IMG/VR virus record: IMGVR_UViG_3300045902_000078
Span: 1-25,481 of that record
DNA length: 25,481 nucleotides
Reading direction: 5' to 3' (one strand)
From: a virus
Within the stretch, counting starts at the first letter, position 1; each line of letters starts with the position of its first letter. The notes beneath the pieces were generated by a model. That model was given only the letters and a program-made list of their open reading frames with translations, ran no database searches and was not told where the DNA came from. Below are positions 20,840-25,481 of the stretch, one piece after another. A program made the translations under genes and the position numbers.

Positions 20840-21219
20840 TGGTCAACTACGTTCGAGCGGCTGCGACTGCCAAACGGCTCATCGAAGAGAACGGTCGGAC
20901 AGTCGTGCTCTATCGCAAGGTGCGGACTCCGCTGGATAACTCCAAGCCTTGGCGTGGACCCAACCCTTCTGCGGATTCGGCCATCGTCGGCACGGTGAAG
21001 GCGATATTCTACCCAATCGAGGAAGAGGATGAGAAGGGGGGTATTCTTCGGCGCGGCGAAGAGAAGATGATGATTGCTCATGACTCGCTGGCGGTGCCGG
21101 AAGACCTTGAGGACATCGACCACATCACGGACAACGGCAAGCTCTACAAGGTCGTGAAGGCTTGCCCCATAGGTCCGGGTGATGTAAGGATTGCTTACGA
21201 GTTTATTGTGAAGAGGTAA
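20839..21219 (+). CDS. head-tail joining/stopper-like protein
   Basis: It starts at ATG 20839 through a TAATG overlap. The 126-residue product has the strand-rich pattern of head completion or stopper proteins: FYPIEEEDEKGGILRRGEEK (about 56-75) followed by a beta segment (GKLYKVVKACPIGPGD). It lies between the connector and the tail terminator candidates, the expected place for a stopper. There is no sequence motif that proves it, so the call rests on synteny and size. Confidence 0.55.
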   Translation: MVNYVRAAATAKRLIEENGRTVVLYRKVRTPLDNSKPWRGPNPSADSAIVGTVKAIFYPIEEEDEKGGILRRGEEKMMIAHDSLAVPEDLEDIDHITDNGKLYKVVKACPIGPGDVRIAYEFIVKR

Positions 21220-21224
21220 CACGG

Positions 21225-21656
21225 GTGCCGATTGCAAGTACCACTGCGGCGCGTGACGCCATCTATGGACGTTTTCGGACGGTTATGGCCGCGTCTGCCT
21301 ATTCCTCCGTGCCTATCTACTACCCGGATGCGGTGAAGGATAGTCCGGGCGGTGACGCAGAGTTCATCCGTATCTTCGTGGACCTCACCAACGAAGTCCA
21401 GAAGTCCCTCGGGGAGGCGGGCAACCGGCGTTTCCGGGTCTACGGAATGGTAATGGTCCAGATATTCACGAAGTACGGTTCGGGGCAGGTAACTGCCGAC
21501 CTGATTTCGGGGGTTGTCAAGGGTGCCTTTCGCGGTGTAAATACCGGATCAGACGCAATTACATTCCGCAATGCGCGGGTTGTAGATGTGGGCCATTCGG
21601 GTCCGTACCTTCAGACCAACGTATTTGCGGATTTCGACTATGACGAAATTGCCTAG
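21225..21656 (+). CDS. tail terminator-like protein
   Basis: The start is GTG 21225, five bases after the previous stop. The 143-residue product has the general size and order of tail terminator proteins. A helix (residues 5-22) is followed by FIRIFVDLTNEVQKSLGEAG, a strand with FRVYGMVMVQIF, and a closing strand. Such proteins cap the tail tube and set its joining face. It ends in TAG. The tail tube gene starts 15 bases later in the same frame with its own AAAGGAGA site. Confidence 0.6.
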   Translation: MPIASTTAARDAIYGRFRTVMAASAYSSVPIYYPDAVKDSPGGDAEFIRIFVDLTNEVQKSLGEAGNRRFRVYGMVMVQIFTKYGSGQVTADLISGVVKGAFRGVNTGSDAITFRNARVVDVGHSGPYLQTNVFADFDYDEIA

Positions 21657-21671
21657 CCAAAGGAGACACAA

Positions 21672-23207
21672 ATGGCCGCTGTAAACAAGATCGACTCGAA
21701 CGGCACTGGCCTTCGCTATTCGCTGGAGACCAGCATCGGCGTGGCAAACGGCTCGGCTGTCTGGTATCCGCTGGAGCCGAACGAATACAACGACTTTGGC
21801 GGGCAGTACAAGCTGGTTGCTCGCAACCCCATCAATCAAGGTCGTCAGCGCAAGAAGGGCGTCATCGTGGATCTCGACGCCACGGGTGGTTTCACATCGG
21901 ACCTTCTCCAGAATGGTCTTCAGGATCTGATGCAGGGTTTCTTCTTTGCGGACTTCCGCCGCAAGGGTGAAGAGGTCGTAACGGCGGTGGATACCGATGG
22001 CGCGAACCCTGACGAATATGAGGTCGCGTCTACTGCGGGCTTTTTCGTCGGCTCCATCATCAAGGGATCGGGCTTCACCAACCCCGGAAACAACACCGTC
22101 AATGTGGTCACGGCCATCACCACGAACACTTCGGTCGAAGTCGCAGACGGCACCCTGACCGATGAGGCTTCGCCGCCCGCCAATGCCAGAATTGTCGTGG
22201 TCGGCCATCAGGGCACCGCCGGTGACATCGACGTGGATGCCTCTGGCACTCTTCCGGCCCTGACCTCCACTTCTCTGGACTTCACCACACTCGGCCTCGT
22301 TCCGGGCGAGTGGATCTACATTGGCGGTGACACGACGGGCACCCGGTTTACCAATGCGGCCAACAACACATGGGCTCGCATCTACACCGTCGCGGCCAAC
22401 CGCCTGACCTTCGACAAGACCAACACGACCATGGTGACCGAGGCCAACGCCTCCAGCACCATCCGCCTGTGGTTCGGTCGGGTCATCAAGAACGAAGCAA
22501 CAGGCGGTCTTCAGGTTCGCCGCACCTTCCAGCTTGAGCGCACTCTTGGCGCACCCGATGACTCCAACCCCTCGCAAATCCAGAGCGAGTATGTTGTGGG
22601 AGCGGTGCCGAACGTGGCCGAGTTCAATTTTTCCACGGCTGACAAGGCCACGGTCAGCATGAGCTTCATGGGTATCGACCACGAGCAGCGCACGGGCGTA
22701 ACGGGGGTCAAGGCCGGTAGCCGCCCGAGCATCGAGGCGGAAGACGCCTACAACACCTCGAACGATTTCGCGGTGCTCAAGATGTCCCTGCTCGACCGTT
22801 CTGCCGGTGCCAATCCCTCGGCATTGTTCGCCTTCCTGTCGGAGTTCACCATCAACGTGAACAACAATGTGTCTGCCAACAAGGCCGTCTCCCACTTGGG
22901 GTCGTTCGACATGACCGCTGGCCAGTTCATCGTGGAGGGTAGCGCCATGGCCTACTTCTCGAATGTGACCGCTGTCAGCGCCGTGCGCAACAACAGCGAT
23001 GTGACCATGCACGGCATCGTCGTCAAGGACAACGCGGGTATCGCCATCGACATCCCGCTCATCGCCCTCGGTGACGGTCGTCTGAATGTCGAGCAGGACA
23101 AGCCCATCATGCTCAACCTCGAAATGCCTGCTGCTGCGGATGAGGTCTTTGACCACACCCTGCTCATCAGCTTCTTCGACTACCTGCCGACCGCCGCATC
23201 TGCCTAA
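21672..23207 (+). CDS. major tail tube protein
   Basis: AAAGGAGA precedes ATG 21672. The 511-residue product starts with the tube-like segment (LRYSLETSIGVANG, then WYPLEPNEYNDFGGQ and NPINQGRQRKKG, 14-60). It has a long beta-rich body with an insert of about 120 residues. It polymerises into the rings of the siphophage tail. The length is above that of minimal tube proteins and suggests added surface domains. It is followed by a leader hairpin and the tail chaperone genes. Confidence 0.75.
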   Translation: MAAVNKIDSNGTGLRYSLETSIGVANGSAVWYPLEPNEYNDFGGQYKLVARNPINQGRQRKKGVIVDLDATGGFTSDLLQNGLQDLMQGFFFADFRRKGEEVVTAVDTDGANPDEYEVASTAGFFVGSIIKGSGFTNPGNNTVNVVTAITTNTSVEVADGTLTDEASPPANARIVVVGHQGTAGDIDVDASGTLPALTSTSLDFTTLGLVPGEWIYIGGDTTGTRFTNAANNTWARIYTVAANRLTFDKTNTTMVTEANASSTIRLWFGRVIKNEATGGLQVRRTFQLERTLGAPDDSNPSQIQSEYVVGAVPNVAEFNFSTADKATVSMSFMGIDHEQRTGVTGVKAGSRPSIEAEDAYNTSNDFAVLKMSLLDRSAGANPSALFAFLSEFTINVNNNVSANKAVSHLGSFDMTAGQFIVEGSAMAYFSNVTAVSAVRNNSDVTMHGIVVKDNAGIAIDIPLIALGDGRLNVEQDKPIMLNLEMPAAADEVFDHTLLISFFDYLPTAASA

Positions 23208-23248
23208 TAGGCTCTTGCGTCATGGTCAACCTTTGAGTATACGAATGG

Positions 23249-23270
23249 GGCCGGGGCATGAACTCCGGCC
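23249..23270 (+). other. leader hairpin before the tail chaperone gene
   Basis: GGCCGG (23249-23254) and CCGGCC (23265-23270) pair around a ten-base loop 22 bases before the start of the next gene. No T-run follows. It may tune translation. Confidence 0.4.
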
Positions 23271-23291
23271 TCAACAACAATGGAGATGACA

Positions 23292-23738
23292 ATGAGCAAC
23301 GTGCTGTTCGACACTTTCAAGACTGACCAGAACATGGAGGTCTCCGGCAAGTGGATCTACCCCGCTGGCGAACCCACTGAGTCGAACCCCAACCCGCCCG
23401 CGTTCAGGATCGCCCGCGCAGGCGGCGCGAACAAGAGGTACACCAAAACGCAAGCTGCGCTCATGAAGCCGCATCTGGCGCTCTTCCGAAGCACCAAGGA
23501 CATCACGCCGGAGCGCATGGACATCATCAACGACATTGCCCGCAAGTGCTTCTTCGAGGCCATCCTGCTCGACTGGAAGGACGTTCAGAATGAAAAGGGT
23601 GAGACCATCCCATTCAGCCGTGAAGCCGCCGAGTCCCTGATGAAACAGCTTCCGGCGCTCTACGACTTCCTTATGGGTGAGTCGCAGTCCCTGTCCACCT
23701 TCAACCCGGCCACGGTCGAGGACGAAGCGGGAAACTGA
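23292..23738 (+). CDS. tail assembly chaperone, short form (gpG-like)
   Basis: The 148-residue product ends at TGA 23736-23738 immediately after a GGGAAAC slippery site, the hallmark of lambda gpG-type chaperones. The short form accounts for most of the product and binds the tape measure protein and tube subunits during tail assembly. The start is the ATG at 23292, with GGAG upstream; the in-frame ATG at 23280 lies in the site. The leader ACAATGGAGATGACAATGA is nearly the same as that of the 19525 gene. The helical second half is consistent with the family. Confidence 0.75.
   Translation: MSNVLFDTFKTDQNMEVSGKWIYPAGEPTESNPNPPAFRIARAGGANKRYTKTQAALMKPHLALFRSTKDITPERMDIINDIARKCFFEAILLDWKDVQNEKGETIPFSREAAESLMKQLPALYDFLMGESQSLSTFNPATVEDEAGN
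23729..23735 (+). other. programmed -1 ribosomal frameshift site GGGAAAC
   Basis: G GGA AAC lies in the zero frame just before the TGA stop. Slippage by one base places both tRNAs on GGG and AAA and continues as CTG ACC GAG into a 119-codon frame. The lambda G/T site is GGGAAAG, one base different at the last position. Confidence 0.85.
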
Positions 23739-24094
23739 CCGAGGTCCTTGTCTACTATCTCGATCATGGGGACAAGGACGCAGATATTGTTTTACAGGCG
23801 TATCGAGCAAAGCAGAAGGTGCCGGATCGCATAGCCAATGCACCGGAACTTCTGCCTTGGCTCCATGCAGAATATGAAGCCTTTTTTGAACTCAGCACAT
23901 GCCGGGTGGATGGGGTGATTCCATGGACTGCAATCCACCACTACGCAACTGTGAATGGTTTTGCTGACACGACGGAAGAGCTTCAGAGATTCACTTGGTT
24001 GATACGCGCCATGGACAAGGTGTATATCGAGAAGAAGGCCGCAAACCGGATTCAGGCCGCATCCAACGGACCCCATAGCGCGAAAGGAAGATAG
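23735..24094 (+). CDS. tail assembly chaperone, frameshift extension (gpT part of gpGT)
   Basis: The frame runs from the slippery site to TAG 24092-24094 with no stop and has no good ribosome binding site or ATG of its own. A GTG at 23819 is the only in-frame alternative, and it lacks a site. Joined by -1 shift to the gene at 23292 it gives a fusion of about 267 residues, as in lambda gpGT, which bridges tape measure and tube. The extension is helical and aromatic (ELLPWLHAEYEAFFEL). It is inferred to be made only as the fusion. Confidence 0.75.
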   Translation: MTEVLVYYLDHGDKDADIVLQAYRAKQKVPDRIANAPELLPWLHAEYEAFFELSTCRVDGVIPWTAIHHYATVNGFADTTEELQRFTWLIRAMDKVYIEKKAANRIQAASNGPHSAKGR

Positions 24095-24096
24095 CC

Positions 24097-24543
24097 GTGC
24101 CCACATATCCGTTCAGTCAGATGCCAGCCGTCACGAAGTCGTGGGCCAAATCGGTGCAGGCTGGTATGGATGCCGCCGTCAAACTCATTGTCGAGGCTGG
24201 TATCGAGACCATCGCGGACCAGACGCCGGTCGATACCACCAGAGCGGTATCCAACTGGCTGGTTACTGTCGGAGGCCCTGCCAACGGCGAAGTCCCTCCT
24301 CATGTTCCGGGATCTGTGAAGGGCACAGGGGCCTCGGCGGCTAGGGCGATTACCAAGGCGCGCGCAAGGAACGCCATGGCAGCCTACAGGGGCGGCAAGA
24401 CGGCATTCATCACCAACAATGTGCCCTACATCGGGGTTCTCGAATACGGGGACGCCAAGCACCGCCCGAATGGTATGGTATCCAAGGGATTGCAGGCCAT
24501 GGGGGTACGTGCTAGTTCTATCAAAATCATAACGAAAGAGTAG
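24097..24543 (+). CDS. HK97 gp10-like tail/neck protein
   Basis: GTG 24097 follows GAAAGGAAG. The 148-residue product has the layout of gp10-like phage proteins: a long N-terminal helix (about 10-40), a TPVDTTRAVSNWLVTVG strand region, and a closing NVPYIGVLEYG segment near residues 107-117. In phages this protein is linked to the neck or tail tube end, but its normal place is before the tube gene. Here it lies after the chaperone genes. The assignment is from family pattern. Confidence 0.6.
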   Translation: MPTYPFSQMPAVTKSWAKSVQAGMDAAVKLIVEAGIETIADQTPVDTTRAVSNWLVTVGGPANGEVPPHVPGSVKGTGASAARAITKARARNAMAAYRGGKTAFITNNVPYIGVLEYGDAKHRPNGMVSKGLQAMGVRASSIKIITKE

Positions 24544-24551
24544 GGTACGCT

Positions 24552-25481
24552 GTGGCCACACACACCTTCCAGATCATCGTAACACAGTCCGGCGCTCAGG
24601 CGACGGCTGCTGCGATTGATCAGGTCGGTGCCGCCGCTCAAAGATCGGCCAACGCGCTTCAGTTCTTCAGACAGGCCCTCGTCGTGGCGTCTACCGTCCG
24701 TGCTGCTACCGGACTCGTGGATTTGATTGATGCCGCAACTCGTATCGACAACCGTCTCAAGGTGGCTACCAAGTCTGCCGAAGATTTTGCTCGGGCTCAG
24801 CAGTTCGTCTCTCAGATTTCCCGTGAGACCCGCACGGACCTTGAAGCGAACGCGATTATCTATTCCCGTCTCATCCGCTCGACCGAAACTTTAGGGTATT
24901 CCAGCGAATATCTGGAAAAGGTCATGAGGGGTCTGTCGCTCGCCGTCAACGTTGGTGGTGCAACGAGCATGGAAGCCAGAAACGCCATGATCCAGTTCAC
25001 GCAGGCCCTTGCGTCCGGCGCTCTGCGCGGCGACGAGCTTCGTTCCGTGGCCGAGCAGTTGCCCGCTCTTGCCGCCGCCATCGGCAAGGAGTTCGGGGTC
25101 AGCGGCGGTCAGTTGCTGGCGTTTGCCAAGGCCAACCCCGGCATTCTTGAGACCGAGCGCGTTGTCAAGGCCGTGGCCGCTGCTGCGCCGGAACTACAGA
25201 AAGAGTTCGACAAGACGGTCCCTACGCTGGAGCAGGGTTTCATGCGTATCAAGAGCGCGGTCATCGAAGTGCTCGGGGACATCAATCGTGGCACAGGCAT
25301 CTTCGGAGTGTTTTCCAAGACGCTTATGTTCGTTGCAAATAACCTCTCGGCGGTGGCCATCGCGGCAGCGGCGGTTGTTGCCATCCAGTTCGGCTCCGCC
25401 ATTGCTGCGTGGATGGCACCTACGGCCAGTCTGATTGCGGGGCTTTTCCGTATCGCGGGAGCGATGACCAGCCTGACTGGT
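24552..25481 (+). CDS. tape measure protein, N-terminal part (runs off the window)
   Basis: The frame from GTG 24552 stays open to the end, giving at least 310 residues. It contains the tape-measure signature ALASGALRGDELRSVAEQLP at about residues 156-175 and then IGKEFGVSGGQLL. A hydrophobic stretch near residues 270-305 is typical of the segment that forms a channel in the host membrane. It sets tail length and follows the tail chaperone genes, as in other siphophages. The start codon is chosen by position after the previous TAG; its site, GAGTAGGG, is weak. Confidence 0.85.
   Translation, partial: MATHTFQIIVTQSGAQATAAAIDQVGAAAQRSANALQFFRQALVVASTVRAATGLVDLIDAATRIDNRLKVATKSAEDFARAQQFVSQISRETRTDLEANAIIYSRLIRSTETLGYSSEYLEKVMRGLSLAVNVGGATSMEARNAMIQFTQALASGALRGDELRSVAEQLPALAAAIGKEFGVSGGQLLAFAKANPGILETERVVKAVAAAAPELQKEFDKTVPTLEQGFMRIKSAVIEVLGDINRGTGIFGVFSKTLMFVANNLSAVAIAAAAVVAIQFGSAIAAWMAPTASLIAGLFRIAGAMTSLTG

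Noticed and set aside
9097-21656. General recoding of TAG as a sense codon
   Set aside because: TAG closes many structural genes with fresh ribosome binding sites or a terminator directly after it, so it serves as a normal stop here.
21549-23156. 535-codon open frame on the minus strand
   Set aside because: It lies antisense to the tail tube gene. Its codon pattern mirrors the sense gene, and it has no separate promoter or ribosome binding site that I can see.
1-25481. CRISPR array, integrase, repressor or lysis cassette
   Set aside because: No spaced direct repeats of CRISPR form and no recognisable integrase, repressor, holin or endolysin were found. The repeats at 1-240 are short and irregularly spaced.

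Overview
The window looks like part of a tailed double-stranded DNA phage (or prophage) genome of siphovirus type. It carries a long run of small, tightly overlapping plus-strand genes with strong AAGGAG-type ribosome binding sites. These are followed by a canonical head and tail morphogenesis order: large terminase, portal, scaffold, HK97-fold major capsid protein, head-tail connectors, tail tube, frameshifted tail chaperone and tape measure. No tail-sheath gene lies between the connectors and the tube gene, which points to a non-contractile tail. A Sec-type signal peptide and a set of inner-membrane proteins suggest a Gram-negative host. The DNA is moderately GC-rich. The host cannot be named from this sequence. 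No integrase, repressor or lysis gene is visible.

Region 1 (1-561) is non-coding. It holds a dense cluster of GTTAAC/GGTTAA motifs (1-240) followed by A/T-tracts spaced almost exactly 10 bp apart (about 332-508), as expected for curved DNA. This looks like a control region or a replication origin. Region 2 (562-10046) holds about 35 small early or accessory genes, mostly of unknown function and usually joined by ATGA, GTGA or TGATG overlaps. Recognisable members are a phosphoribosyltransferase-like protein, a D12-type adenine DNA methyltransferase of visibly lower GC, a miniature protein-kinase-like protein, an exported protein and an HExxH putative metalloprotease. Two small genes here (3184-3315 and 3705-3878) carry an in-frame TAG near their N-termini but are otherwise intact. 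A degenerate tRNA-like element lies at 5385-5456.

Region 3 (10047-17983) is the packaging and portal module. The TerL gene is interrupted inside its Walker A motif by a 335-residue intein with a LAGLIDADG endonuclease. The intein has no N-terminal Cys or Ser and carries the Trp-Cys-Thr signature of class 3 inteins. A portal gene, a TerS-like helix-turn-helix gene, a small related gene, a three-gene membrane cassette led by a MotA/TolQ/ExbB-like protein, and the scaffold gene follow. The membrane cassette sits inside the virion-assembly region and is the best candidate for an undescribed system.

Region 4 (17984-25481) begins with a strong terminator and a promoter carrying the same GTTAACCATAT motif as the left-end cluster. 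It then encodes the major capsid protein, connectors, tail tube, the tail assembly chaperone pair with a GGGAAAC -1 slippery site, a gp10-like protein and the start of the tape measure gene, which runs off the window. Terminators after the small gene at 19213 and after the 19525 gene probably set expression steps between abundant and scarce structural proteins.
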